In this document: in pieces, positions 1 through 8,595 of the stretch
Position numbering within the stretch: position 1 is the first letter of the stretch
Layout: every line of letters starts with the position of its first letter
NCBI RefSeq assembly: GCF_024753285.1
Contig: NZ_JANUGW010000003.1
Coordinates: 1 to 64,000 of the forward strand
Direction: 5' to 3'
DNA from: Massilia pinisoli
GTDB taxonomy: Bacteria > Pseudomonadota > Gammaproteobacteria > Burkholderiales > Burkholderiaceae_D
Length of the DNA stretch: 64,000 bases
Made by a program: the position numbers and the translations under genes
Notes under the pieces: model-generated
The model's input: the letters and a program-made list of their open reading frames with translations, nothing else
What the model was told of the DNA's origin: nothing
The model's database searches: none

Positions 1-7
1 CCATGAA

Positions 8-39
8 ACAAAAAAGCATGCGACGGGCGCATGCTTTTT
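8..39 (-). terminator. Intrinsic terminator downstream of dksA
   Basis: A perfect 7-bp stem (GCATGCG at 16-22, CGCATGC at 28-34) with a 5-base loop is flanked by an A-run at 8-15 and a T-run at 35-39. Read on the minus strand it sits about 20 bases after the dksA stop and ends in U residues. The A/T symmetry means it could work in both directions. Confidence 0.8.
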
Positions 40-57
40 CATCGGAGCGGACGGCGA

Positions 58-510
58 TCAGTCACCGTACAGTTTCTGCTTCAGCTCGCGGCGCTGCTGG
101 GCTTCCAGCGACAGCGTCGCGGTCGGGCGGGCGATCAGGCGGGGGATGCCGATCGGCTCGCCCGTTTCCTCGCACCAGCCGTATTCGCCGGATTCGATGG
201 CGGCCAGCGATTGCTGGACCTTCTTGAGCAGCTTGCGCTCGCGGTCGCGGGTACGCAGCTCCAGCGCGTGCTCTTCCTCGATGGTGGCGCGGTCGGCCGG
301 GTCGGGCACGAGGACCGTTTCGCGCAGGTGTTCCGTCGTCTCGCCGGCGTTTTTCAGCAGCTCTTTTTCGAGCTCCTGCAGGCGGTTCTTGAAGAACGCC
401 AGCTGGGCCGGGTTCATGTAGTCGTCGTCGCTCATGGCCCGAATTTCTTCTTCCGTCAGAAGGCGGTCCTCGGGCTGCGCCACGGTATTCGGTTTCGTTG
501 TTTTAGTCAT
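58..510 (-). CDS. dksA: RNA polymerase-binding transcription factor DksA, zinc-ligand-poor type
   Basis: DksA binds the RNA polymerase secondary channel and acts with ppGpp in the stringent response. The 150-residue length matches the family. The coiled-coil tip motif DxxDxA is present (D70, D73, A75). The C-terminal region that normally carries a four-cysteine zinc finger keeps only C113. The other three positions are T116, S134 and A137, the C-T-S-A pattern described for zinc-independent DksA2 of Pseudomonas aeruginosa. Such versions are also common as the main DksA in alpha- and betaproteobacteria, so this may be the housekeeping copy. It follows a COG0523 GTPase gene on the same strand after a 234-base gap (511-744), which is long enough for its own promoter. 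That gap also holds a 7-bp hairpin at 605-622 without a T-run. Confidence 0.95.
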   Translation of the reverse strand: MTKTTKPNTVAQPEDRLLTEEEIRAMSDDDYMNPAQLAFFKNRLQELEKELLKNAGETTEHLRETVLVPDPADRATIEEEHALELRTRDRERKLLKKVQQSLAAIESGEYGWCEETGEPIGIPRLIARPTATLSLEAQQRRELKQKLYGD

Positions 511-744
511 GACTTCACTTACCTTTGATACGACAGAGTTTCCATTTTATCAGCTAACTCAGCGGTCACCGTTGCTATGGTGCGCGCCGGCCGGCTGCCG
601 TAACGGCCCGGTTTCCCGGGCCTGCCCCGTGTCCGGACGTGCGGGCGGGGCTGTCCAGTCGTTCGTTCCCGGGTGCCTTCAGGCAGGCCAACGATACCGA
701 ACGAAGGGTGGACCGCGCAAGGAGCACTTTAGAACCGGAGTAGT

Positions 745-1797
745 TTATACCAAACACTGTTCCAATCCGCGAATAAAGACATCTTTCGGTAAATTTTTAC
801 CAATAAACACCATCTTGCTGCCACGGGCTTCGCCGTCCGCCCACTTTGCACCGAGGTCGCTGCCCATGATTTGATGCACGCCTTGGAAGACGACCTTGCG
901 GTCGGCGCCTGCCATCGACAATACGCCTTTATAACGGAGCATGTTCGGGCCGAAGACTTGTACCATGCTGCCGAGGAATTGATCCAGGCGCTCGGGGTCG
1001 AAGGCGCGCTCGCTCTTGAACACGAAGGCCGCGATGTCGTCGCTGTGATGGCCGTGATGGTGGTCGTGGCTGTGGTCGCACGCTTCCGTGTGCACGTGGT
1101 CGTGATCGTGGTGATCGTGGTCGTGGTCGTGCGCCTCCTCGGTCGTGAGGAACGCCGGATCCAGTTCCAGCTTGTCGTTCAGGTTGAAGCCGCGCAGGTC
1201 GAGCACGTCGGTGAGGGGCGCCCGGCCGAAGTCCGACGTGCTGATCGGCGCGCGCGGATTGATGCGGCGGATGCGTGCCTTCAGCTCGTCGACGGCGGCG
1301 GCGTCCACGAGGTCGGTCTTGGACAGCAGGATCTTGTCGGCGAACCCGACCTGGCGCTGGGCTTCCTCGTGGCGGTCCAGCTGGTCCATCGCGTGCCGCG
1401 CGTCGACGACGGTGACGACGGCGTCCAGCAGGTAGTGGGCGCCGACTTCTTCATCGACGAAGAACGTCTGCGCGACCGGACCCGGATTGGCGAGGCCCGT
1501 CGTCTCGATCACGACGCGGTCGAAGTGGATTTCACCGGCATCGCGCTTGCGGGCCAGGTTCGTGAGGGCGACGATGAGGTCGCCGCGCACGGTGCAGCAG
1601 ATGCAGCCATTGTTCATCTCGACGATCTGCTCGCCCGGGTCCTGCACGAGGATTTCGTTGTCGATGTTTTCCTGGCCGAATTCGTTTTCGATGACGGCGA
1701 TGCGCAGGCCGTGCTCTTCCCGCAGGATACGGTTGAGCAACGTCGTTTTGCCGGCGCCGAGGAAGCCGGTCAGGATAGTGCTGGGAATCAATTCCAT
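745..1797 (-). CDS. COG0523 (CobW/YjiA/ZNG1-like) GTPase with histidine-rich metal-binding segment
   Basis: G3E-family P-loop GTPase, probably a metallochaperone or zinc-homeostasis factor. The 350 residues show the P-loop GFLGAGKT (11-18), the family metal-binding CICC motif (65-68), an SKTD guanine-specificity motif (about 159-162), and a C-terminal CobW domain. Between the domains, residues 223-251 are almost entirely His and Asp with one Cys, a likely metal-buffering linker. Family members serve cobalamin, nitrile hydratase or zinc enzymes. With no cobalamin genes nearby and a zinc-ligand-poor dksA downstream, a zinc role is the better inference. I looked for an AT-rich Zur-type palindrome in the 110 bases upstream and saw none. 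Confidence 0.9.
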   Translation of the reverse strand: MELIPSTILTGFLGAGKTTLLNRILREEHGLRIAVIENEFGQENIDNEILVQDPGEQIVEMNNGCICCTVRGDLIVALTNLARKRDAGEIHFDRVVIETTGLANPGPVAQTFFVDEEVGAHYLLDAVVTVVDARHAMDQLDRHEEAQRQVGFADKILLSKTDLVDAAAVDELKARIRRINPRAPISTSDFGRAPLTDVLDLRGFNLNDKLELDPAFLTTEEAHDHDHDHHDHDHVHTEACDHSHDHHHGHHSDDIAAFVFKSERAFDPERLDQFLGSMVQVFGPNMLRYKGVLSMAGADRKVVFQGVHQIMGSDLGAKWADGEARGSKMVFIGKNLPKDVFIRGLEQCLV

Positions 1798-1907
1798 ATA
1801 TCGCTGTCCAATGGGGTGAGCCGTTTCCCCTGCGGGGAATCGGAAGATTATGCCGGATTTTGCGGATCGTCACCACCCGCCACGCCGTGCCCGCCTTGGT
1901 CGGCCGG

Positions 1908-2855
1908 CTACTTGCGCTTGGCGCGCGGATGGGCCTTGTCGTAGACGGCGGCCAGGTGCTGGAAATCGAGCGACGTGTAGATCTGCGTCGACGTGATGCT
2001 GGCGTGGCCCAGCAGTTCCTGCACGGCGCGCAGGTCGCCCGACGATTGCAGCAAATGCGACGCGAACGAATGGCGCAGCACGTGCGGGTGCACGTGGACC
2101 GGCACGCCGGCCTTGCGTGCGTGGACTTTCAGGCGGTATTGCACGACGCGGGGACTGATGCGGGTGCCGCGCGTCGTCAGGAACAGGGCGGCACTGCCGT
2201 CGCGCGCGGGCGGGCGCACGGCCAGCCACGCTGCCAGCGCCGCGCGGGCCGGTCCGCCGACGGGCACGCGACGCATCTTGTTGCCCTTGCCCGTGACGAC
2301 CACTTCCTGCGCCTCGAGTTCGAGCCAGCCGAGCGAGGCCGGCTGGCCGTCGCGGGCGGGCACGTGGTGGACGTCGAGCCCGGCCAGCTCGGACACCCGC
2401 AGGCCGCTCGAGTACAGCAATTCGAACATGGCGCGGTCGCACAGTTCCGCCGGTTCCGCGTTGCCCGGGGTCGTCTTTTCCATCAACTGGACGGCGTCGT
2501 CGACGGCCAGCGCCTTCGGTAGCCGCTTCGGGCGGCGCGGCGCGCGCACGCCGTCGGCCGGGTTCGCCGCGAGGGGCAGCTGCCCCGACAGCCAGTCGAA
2601 GAAACCGCGCCAGCCGGACAGCTTGCGCGCGATCGACGTCGCGCTTTGTCCTTCGGCGTGCAGCTTCGCGGCGAAGCGACGGATGTCGAAATGGGTCAGC
2701 GCCGTCCAGCCGGCCTGGTCCGGCAGGTTGGCGAGCCGGGCCAGTTCGGCCAGGTCGCGGCGGTAGGCGGCGATCGTGTGGTCGGACAGCTGGCGTTGCG
2801 TCTTCAGCTCCGCCAGGTAGCGGCCGGTCCAGTCGTCGGCGGCCGGCGTGTCCAT
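1908..2855 (-). CDS. xerC: Site-specific tyrosine recombinase XerC
   Basis: XerC resolves chromosome dimers at dif together with XerD and FtsK. The 315-residue protein has an N-terminal SAM-like core-binding domain (about 10-95) and a C-terminal catalytic domain with all expected residues: R153, K190, H258, R261, H284 and the nucleophile Y293. The reading frame stays open far upstream. I chose the ATG at 2855 because it gives the standard XerC N-terminus and lies one base after the DUF484 stop, indicating translational coupling in a DUF484-xerC operon. That gene pair is conserved in proteobacteria, usually with dapF in front. Here dapF is 4 kb away. Confidence 0.95.
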   Translation of the reverse strand: MDTPAADDWTGRYLAELKTQRQLSDHTIAAYRRDLAELARLANLPDQAGWTALTHFDIRRFAAKLHAEGQSATSIARKLSGWRGFFDWLSGQLPLAANPADGVRAPRRPKRLPKALAVDDAVQLMEKTTPGNAEPAELCDRAMFELLYSSGLRVSELAGLDVHHVPARDGQPASLGWLELEAQEVVVTGKGNKMRRVPVGGPARAALAAWLAVRPPARDGSAALFLTTRGTRISPRVVQYRLKVHARKAGVPVHVHPHVLRHSFASHLLQSSGDLRAVQELLGHASITSTQIYTSLDFQHLAAVYDKAHPRAKRK

Positions 2856-2856
2856 G

Positions 2857-3522
2857 TCAGCCGAGCAGGGGAGCGAGCGCGGTGCCGGCCGTCTCGCCGA
2901 TGTGCACGAGGAAATCCGTCGCCATCGCGGCGCTGAAGCGTTCCGTCTCGGGTGAACCGAGCACGAGCAGGCCGAACGCGGTGCCGCCGGCGCGCAGCGG
3001 CAACAGCACGGTCGAGCGCACGGCGCTTGCATCGGCCAGCCAGCCGACTGCCTCGAATTCCTTGTTCGGACCGCAGTACGGCGCGCGCAGACTGCTGGCG
3101 AACAGGCGCACGTCTTCTGAGACGTCGCGCGCATACCAGGCATCCGCGTGCTCGGGCGCCAGCTTCCACAGGCGCAGCGTGGCTTGCGGCACGATGAAAT
3201 GCTCGACGAGGCCGTCGGCCACGGCGGACGGGAGCTCGGCGGGCACGCGCGTGCGCAGCAATTGCTGGGTCCAGCCGTGGAAACGGTTGGCGATCGCCGC
3301 GTTTTCCTCGGCGTGGCGCACCAGTTCGGACATGCGCAGTTCCAGAGCGCGGTACTTGTCGCGCATGACTTCCATTTGGCGCTCCTGCAGCGACACCGCG
3401 CGGCCAGTCAGCGGGCTCGACAGTTTTACCTCGCCCAGCAGGGCGGCGTACTCCACGAAGAATTGCGGGTGGTCGACCAGGTATTGGGCGATGGCGGTGG
3501 AATCCAGTGATGCGGTGGTCAT
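2857..3522 (-). CDS. DUF484 family protein (GAF-like)
   Basis: A 221-residue protein of the DUF484 family, which has a short N-terminal helical part with the typical FL..HP.FF-like signature (VDHPQFFVEY near residue 16), a coiled region, and a GAF-like C-terminal domain. No catalytic function is established. It is commonly encoded beside xerC and dapF. Here its stop codon is followed after one base by the xerC start, so the two are surely co-transcribed. No signal peptide or membrane segment is seen, so it should be cytoplasmic. Confidence 0.88.
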   Translation of the reverse strand: MTTASLDSTAIAQYLVDHPQFFVEYAALLGEVKLSSPLTGRAVSLQERQMEVMRDKYRALELRMSELVRHAEENAAIANRFHGWTQQLLRTRVPAELPSAVADGLVEHFIVPQATLRLWKLAPEHADAWYARDVSEDVRLFASSLRAPYCGPNKEFEAVGWLADASAVRSTVLLPLRAGGTAFGLLVLGSPETERFSAAMATDFLVHIGETAGTALAPLLG

Positions 3523-3615
3523 GTGCGGCTTGCGGGTTGGGTAGACCGTTCATTTTAACCGACCGCAATGGCTCGGCGCAGATTTCCTCTTGGCATTGTG
3601 TCACCGCAGCATCAC

Positions 3616-3659
3616 TGAAAACAGCAAGGGCGGACCCGGTTGCCCGGGCCCGCCCTTGC
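3616..3659 (-). terminator. Intrinsic terminator downstream of the porin gene
   Basis: A long interrupted stem is formed by arms at 3624-3633 and 3650-3659 (10 bp perfect), with an inner CCCGG/CCGGG stem. On the minus strand it is followed by TGTTTTC. It lies about 40 bases after the porin stop and upstream of DUF484. Confidence 0.72.
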
Positions 3660-3695
3660 GGTGCGATGCGGCGGGGTTGCCCCCGCGCCGTCAGC

Positions 3696-4775
3696 TTAGA
3701 ACGAGTGGTTCAGGCCGACGTCGTAGAAGTTACGCACCGACGAGCCAGCCACGAAGCCCAGCGTGTCGTACGTGAAGATGTTCGTCTTGCGCGATGCATC
3801 GACGTACAGGTACGTACGCTTCGACAGGCTGTACTCGTAGCCCAGCGAGTACTGGCGGGTGATCAGGTCGTGCAGGCGGGTGGTCTCTTCTTGCTTCTTC
3901 AGACCGAAACCGACCAGCATCTTGCCCGGGCCCATGCCGTAGGTCATACCGATTTCCGCGCCCTTGACGGTCGGACGGAAGGTGTTGGTGTGCTCTTGAT
4001 CGTGATGGGTGTAGGTAGCCATCAGTTTCATTTCCGGGCTGACCGAGAACGAACCTGCAACCGACCAGACCTTCGATTCGACGGCGTTGCGCTCGTAAGC
4101 AACCATCGCAGCGGCGGGACCGTTGTTATAGGTGCCAGCGATCGAGAACGGGTTAGCCGAAGCTTCTTGGTTAGTCAGGTACGTTGCGCCATTACCGATG
4201 CCGGTCAGCTTGCCGCCGGTGGCTTCTTTCGATGCCCACGATGCGTTCACCTGGAAGCCGTTCGAGACCGGCGAGTTATAGAAGATCGCGTTCGAGATGC
4301 GGTTGCTGTTCGGCGAACCGCCGGTGCTGTTCACGTCCAGCGGAGCCGAGTTGAAGCCGGCGACCGAGATGTCCGTGTAGAAGCCGGCCGGGGACGGCAG
4401 ACCGTGCCACGGCTCGAACGAACCGACGATTTCCTGGAACGGGGTCAGGCCACGGCCCAGACGGACCATACCGAAGTCACCCTGCAGGCCGACGCGGGTC
4501 TGGCCTTGGAACAGCGGACGGCCGCCGTTTTCGTTGGTGCCGGTGTCCGGCTCGTAACGCATTTCGACTTGGAACAGTGCCTTCAGGCCATTGCCCAGGT
4601 CTTCCGTGCCCTTGAAGCCGAGGGTGTTGGCGGCGCGCTTGCCGATGTTCAGGGTCTGGTCCGACTGCTTGGACATGCCGACGTCGATGTTACCGTAGAT
4701 TTGAACGGCGGTTTGAGCTTGTGCAACACCGGCGAAGGCGCCCAGCAGAGCGGCTGCCACGAGGGTTTTTTTCAT
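3696..4775 (-). CDS. Gram-negative porin (Burkholderia-type trimeric general porin)
   Basis: A 359-residue outer-membrane beta-barrel protein forming a diffusion channel. It begins with a clear signal peptide (MKKTLVAAALLGAFAGVAQAQ, cleavage near AQA-Q) and starts its barrel with VQIYGNIDVGM, typical of this porin family. It ends in NHSF, a terminal Phe as required by the BAM machinery. Codon choice is more uniform and less GC-biased than in its neighbours, as expected for a very highly expressed gene. An AGGA sequence lies 8 bases before the ATG. A terminator follows and a long AT-rich leader region precedes it. Confidence 0.93.
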   Translation of the reverse strand: MKKTLVAAALLGAFAGVAQAQTAVQIYGNIDVGMSKQSDQTLNIGKRAANTLGFKGTEDLGNGLKALFQVEMRYEPDTGTNENGGRPLFQGQTRVGLQGDFGMVRLGRGLTPFQEIVGSFEPWHGLPSPAGFYTDISVAGFNSAPLDVNSTGGSPNSNRISNAIFYNSPVSNGFQVNASWASKEATGGKLTGIGNGATYLTNQEASANPFSIAGTYNNGPAAAMVAYERNAVESKVWSVAGSFSVSPEMKLMATYTHHDQEHTNTFRPTVKGAEIGMTYGMGPGKMLVGFGLKKQEETTRLHDLITRQYSLGYEYSLSKRTYLYVDASRKTNIFTYDTLGFVAGSSVRNFYDVGLNHSF

Positions 4776-5257
4776 CTATTTTTATCCTAAAAAGTGAATC
4801 GAAGGAATCCAGAGAGCATTGAGATTTTTATTAGTTGCTGAACACTCGGATGTGTGAACCTTAAATGCTTAATGCGTCAAGATTGTCTGATTTGTCAATT
4901 ATGACTGTTGCACTTGGTCGAAAGCCAATAAAACCAATCGTGCTGTTGTATTTTCGAAACGCATGACCTCGCAACCGGGGCACACCTTAAGCCTCGTTTA
5001 AGTTTCCAACCATCATCATGCTGTCCCCGTACCACGGCAGGGTTTGTGCGGGCTCAAAGGTCATTGGAATCGCAGGCGAATCGCGCCGACGCGGCTTTAG
5101 ACTCTGGCCCATCCGACGTCCATTGTTACCGCAGTGCGCGCCGCGTGAGCTCATCGATAGCGCATCGTAATCGATCTTGCGCGCATCTGCATGTATTTAT
5201 ATGCGTAAATATGTTGCGCGCACGTCTCAGGCGTCTCTAACATCCAGAAAATGAACG
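4776..5257. promoter_or_regulatory. 482-base intergenic region: porin promoter and upstream region of the Sel1 gene
   Basis: This divergent gap is clearly AT-richer than its surroundings and holds no convincing gene. On the minus strand a perfect -35 TTGACA (4898 to 4893) is followed after 17-18 bases by a weak -10 (GCATTA/CATTAA near 4869-4875), about 100 bases before the porin ATG. Toward the plus-strand gene there is an AT-rich inverted repeat, TATTTA (5194-5199) and TAAATA (5206-5211), enclosed by a direct repeat of TTGCGCGCA (5177-5185 and 5214-5222). That arrangement could be an operator. Confidence 0.5.
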
Positions 5258-6835
5258 ATGGCAAATCGTGAAGAACTGGCAGTCATCCGCGGTGCACGCG
5301 CGGGACGCGCCGAATCGCAACTGGCCCTGGGCCGGCTCTACCTGTTCGGCAGTGCGGGACTGCCGAAGAGCCTGCCCACGGCCCTTCATTGGCTCGACCG
5401 TGCCGCGCAGCAAGGGTGCGCGGAAGCATGGCAATTGATCGGGAACCATATTCCGGTCGACCTGGCGCGTGACAGTCCGCAGCCCGTGACCGATTGGTAC
5501 GAGCGGGCATATGACGGCGGGCTCGTGCGTGCGGGACTCGTCTATGCCCAGCTGGTGCTCGGTGCGGCGCGCGATGGCGACGGCGCGCCGGTCCGGCGCG
5601 CCAAGGCGCTGCGCGCGCTGGAAGACGCGGCCCGGGCCGGGTTCCCGGAAGCGCAGTGGCTGCTCGCGCGCGCGCACGGCGCGGCGGCGCCCGAGGCGGA
5701 CGAGCCTGCGGTCCATGCCCCCGCGGCCAGCCCGGCCGGACAGCGCTGGCTGCGCCGGGCGGCCGACAGCGGCGTCGGCGCCGCGCAGTTCGCGCTGCTG
5801 GAACAGGACTGGAATGCGCAACGCTTGGGTGCCTGGCTGGCCCGTGCGCTTCCGCTCGCGCGCGCCCTGGCCGGTTCCGCTGCCGCGCAAGACCACACGG
5901 CGGCGCGGCTCGCGCCGGACGAAGTGCAGCTGCTGTCGCGCTGTGCGCGGCTCGTCGAGGCGAACGAGGTGTCGCACGACGTCGGCGCGGAGGAATTGCT
6001 CGGGTTCTGGGAATGCGCCGCAGCCGAGAACGACCGCCATGCCCAGTTCGCGCTGGGACTGTGGTGCGCGCGCATGCGCGTCGACGGCAAACGCGTTCCC
6101 GGCAGCCATGGCGCCGCCAACTTCAAGAAGGCGGTGCGCTGGCTGACGCAGGCGGGTGAGCAGGGTCTGGCGGAAGCGTGGTATGCGCTGTCGCGCATTT
6201 ATATCAAGCCGGAATTCTCGCAGCGCAATGTCATGGAGGCGCAGAAATACCTGGAGCGCGCGGCGGAGATGGGCTATCGCGACGCCCAGCTCGAATGCGG
6301 GAACGCGGCCTGGCGCGCGCGCCGCGAAAACGAGAACAACGACGTGCGTGCGCTGTTCTGGCTGCAGAAGGCGGCGGTGCAGGGTTGTCCCAAGGCCGCG
6401 GCCACCCTGCGCAAGCTGGCGCCGCGCCACCCCGGCGCCTGGCAGCACCTCGATCCGCTGCTCGTGGGGCGCGACCTGACGGCGTATCCGCTGCTGGCCG
6501 CGCGCCTGGAGTTGGCCGTGGCGTTCGGCTTGAGCCGGGCGGAGGCCCTGTTGCTGGACATCCGCGGCGCCGACCGCGGCCACTGCCTCGTGATCGACAT
6601 CCGCGCCAGCTACGGACGCAGCCGGCGCCGCCTGATCTCGGTGGATACGGCACAGGAACGCCAGCTGCTCGACCGCGTCGGGCTCGTGTTCGACAACGTC
6701 GATTGCGGTCCCGGCGGTCCGGAAGGGAATTACCGCCAGCGCCTGTACCGGTTGCGCAGCCTGTTGCCCGACACGGAGGTCGGCAGCCAGGGCGGCGAGG
6801 GCGCGGAGGACGGTGATTACTCGCTGGCCGCCTGA
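5258..6835 (+). CDS. Sel1-like (TPR-type) repeat protein
   Basis: A 525-residue protein built from Sel1-like repeats. Repeats of the form A..WL..AA..G...A are seen at about residues 15-70, 100-190, 245-300 and 305-380 (for example ALHWLDRAAQQGCAEAW). The last 120 residues are not repeat-like and include a segment resembling a small C-terminal domain (LVIDIRASYGRSRRRLISVD). There is no signal peptide, so it is probably a cytoplasmic scaffold for protein-protein interaction. No specific function is known. It lies alone on the plus strand between the minus-strand porin and dapF, in a place where related bacteria often have dapF next to DUF484-xerC. No strong ribosome-binding site is visible before the ATG. 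Confidence 0.85.
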   Translation: MANREELAVIRGARAGRAESQLALGRLYLFGSAGLPKSLPTALHWLDRAAQQGCAEAWQLIGNHIPVDLARDSPQPVTDWYERAYDGGLVRAGLVYAQLVLGAARDGDGAPVRRAKALRALEDAARAGFPEAQWLLARAHGAAAPEADEPAVHAPAASPAGQRWLRRAADSGVGAAQFALLEQDWNAQRLGAWLARALPLARALAGSAAAQDHTAARLAPDEVQLLSRCARLVEANEVSHDVGAEELLGFWECAAAENDRHAQFALGLWCARMRVDGKRVPGSHGAANFKKAVRWLTQAGEQGLAEAWYALSRIYIKPEFSQRNVMEAQKYLERAAEMGYRDAQLECGNAAWRARRENENNDVRALFWLQKAAVQGCPKAAATLRKLAPRHPGAWQHLDPLLVGRDLTAYPLLAARLELAVAFGLSRAEALLLDIRGADRGHCLVIDIRASYGRSRRRLISVDTAQERQLLDRVGLVFDNVDCGPGGPEGNYRQRLYRLRSLLPDTEVGSQGGEGAEDGDYSLAA

Positions 6836-6856
6836 ACGCAGGCGGTCGTCGCCAGG

Positions 6857-7720
6857 TCAGATCTCGATTTCGCCTTCGAATACCGTCTCGGCCGGGCCAC
6901 TCATATAGACGGGCTGGCCTTCGCCGGCCCAGTTGATGGTCAGCTTGCCGCCCCGTGCCTGCACCTGCACGGGCGCATCCAGCAGGCCGCGGCGGATGCC
7001 GGCGACGACGGCGGCGCACGCGCCGGTGCCGCAGGCCAGTGTCTCGCCGGCGCCGCGTTCGTAGACGCGCAGCTTGACGTGGTTGCGATCGACGATCTGC
7101 AGGAAGCCGGCGTTCACGCGGCGCGGGAAGCGCGGGTGGTGCTCGATCTGCGGACCCGTCTCGAGCACGGGCGCGGCGTCGACGTCGGCGACGACCTGCA
7201 CCGCGTGCGGATTGCCCATCGACACCGTCGACACGAGCACGGTTTGCTCCTCGCCCTTGACGGACACGGTCAGCGGCCACAGCGTATCGCGGCCTTCCGC
7301 GACGCCTTCCAGGCCCGCGGCGTCGAACGGGACCCGGCTTGGCTCCAGGATCGGGGCGCCCATGTCGACGGTGATGCTGCCATCGTCTTCCAGGCGCGGC
7401 GTGATGATGCCGCTCATCGTCTCGACGCGGATGCTGCGTTTATCGGTCAGACCCTTGTCGCTGACGAAGCGCACGAACGCGCGCGAACCGTTGCCGCATT
7501 GCTCGACTTCGCCGCCGTCATTGTTATAGATGCGGTAGCGGAAATCGCTGCCGGCCGTGGCCGGGCGCTCGACGATCAGGATCTGGTCGGCACCGACCCC
7601 GAAACGGCGGTCGGCCAGGCGGCGCCATTGCTCCGGCCCCAGGTCGAGTTGCTGGTTGATCGCATCGATCACGACGAAATCGTTGCCGGCGCCGTGCATC
7701 TTGGTGAACTTGAGTTTCAT
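6857..7720 (-). CDS. dapF: Diaminopimelate epimerase
   Basis: Converts LL- to meso-diaminopimelate for lysine and peptidoglycan synthesis. The 287-residue length is standard. Both catalytic cysteines are present in their motifs: C75 in EQCGNGSR and C230 in ACGTGAC. The MHGAGNDF start motif of the family is at residues 8-15. The frame stays open upstream, but the ATG at 7720 gives the normal N-terminus [15 protein letters not shown] and lies 11 bases after the stop of the upstream acyltransferase gene. It is the last gene of a three-gene operon with two lipid A acyltransferases. Confidence 0.97.
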   Translation of the reverse strand: MKLKFTKMHGAGNDFVVIDAINQQLDLGPEQWRRLADRRFGVGADQILIVERPATAGSDFRYRIYNNDGGEVEQCGNGSRAFVRFVSDKGLTDKRSIRVETMSGIITPRLEDDGSITVDMGAPILEPSRVPFDAAGLEGVAEGRDTLWPLTVSVKGEEQTVLVSTVSMGNPHAVQVVADVDAAPVLETGPQIEHHPRFPRRVNAGFLQIVDRNHVKLRVYERGAGETLACGTGACAAVVAGIRRGLLDAPVQVQARGGKLTINWAGEGQPVYMSGPAETVFEGEIEI

Positions 7721-7731
7721 GGTATTCGTAG

Positions 7732-8595
7732 TTAATCGTAGAACGAGGGCTCGCCGGGCGGCCGGGTCTTGAAGCGTTTGTGCGTCCAGAAATATTCGGC
7801 CGGATGTTCGCGCACGCGGTCCTCGATGAAGGCGTTCATGCGGCGGGTGGCGGCGATGATGTCGTCGCCCGGGTAATCTTCCCATGCTGGATAGAACTCT
7901 ACCTTGTAACCCTTATAGTTGGGCAGGAAAGTTGCCACGAGCGGGATCACTTTCGCGCCGGTCGCGCCCGCCAGGCGGCCCATTGCCGTCAAGGTGGCGG
8001 CCGGAATGCCGAAGAACGGGACGAACGCCGCGTCCTTCTCGCCGAAATCCATGTCCGGCAGCATGTAATAAGGAATGCCTTCGCGCAGCGCGCGGATGAT
8101 GGGCTTGATGCCGTCGCCGCGCGTAAATAGGCGCACGGGACCGTAGCGTTCGCGACCATAACGCAACAAATCGTCGAATGCCTTGTTTTTTTGCGGCGAA
8201 TACATGGTCGACAACGGCATCACGCGCGCCGCCACGCCGCCCACGTCCAGGCAGACGAAATGGGGGCAGAACAGGATCGTCGGACCACTCTCCATCTGCG
8301 CCTGCGGCACGGCCGGGACGACTTCGATCAGGCCGTGGATGCGCTCGAACGGCGCCCACCAGATCAGCGACCGTTCCAGGATGCTGCGCGAATAGGCCAT
8401 GAAGTGACGCTTGGCGATGTCGACCCGCTCCGCCTCGCTCAGCTCCGGCATGCACAGGCGCAGATTGATCAGCGCGATCTTGCGCCGCTTGGGGATCGCG
8501 TAATACATCAGCCAGCCGATGGCGTTGCCGATACGGCCGAGGACAGGCAGCGGCAGGAAGTGCAGCAGCCACAACAGGAAAATCAGGAACCTCAT
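7732..8595 (-). CDS. LpxL/HtrB-family lipid A acyltransferase
   Basis: Inner-membrane acyltransferase adding a secondary acyl chain to Kdo2-lipid A. The 287 residues begin with a hydrophobic membrane anchor ([18 protein letters not shown]) and carry the catalytic HX4D motif at H112-D117 (CPHFVCLD). It overlaps the upstream homologous gene by four bases. Paired, non-identical lpxL-type genes next to metK and dapF are common in Burkholderiales. Which acyl position each enzyme serves cannot be told from sequence alone. Confidence 0.92.
   Translation of the reverse strand: MRFLIFLLWLLHFLPLPVLGRIGNAIGWLMYYAIPKRRKIALINLRLCMPELSEAERVDIAKRHFMAYSRSILERSLIWWAPFERIHGLIEVVPAVPQAQMESGPTILFCPHFVCLDVGGVAARVMPLSTMYSPQKNKAFDDLLRYGRERYGPVRLFTRGDGIKPIIRALREGIPYYMLPDMDFGEKDAAFVPFFGIPAATLTAMGRLAGATGAKVIPLVATFLPNYKGYKVEFYPAWEDYPGDDIIAATRRMNAFIEDRVREHPAEYFWTHKRFKTRPPGEPSFYD

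Noticed and set aside
221-251. Possible short tandem repeats or CRISPR-like arrays anywhere in the window
   Set aside because: I saw no regularly spaced direct repeats. The only repeat-like codon run is the His/Asp-rich stretch of the GTPase (about 1045-1130), which is coding.
1798-1907. A Zur box upstream of the COG0523 GTPase gene
   Set aside because: No AT-rich palindrome of the Zur type is visible in this short GC-rich gap.
871-1944. A 357-codon plus-strand frame opposite the COG0523 GTPase
   Set aside because: The valine-rich repeats are the complement of the His-rich linker. The minus-strand reading has all GTPase motifs.
5046-5240. A 64-codon plus-strand open frame in the porin-Sel1 gap
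   Set aside because: It has no ribosome-binding site or recognisable protein features and it overlaps probable regulatory sequence.
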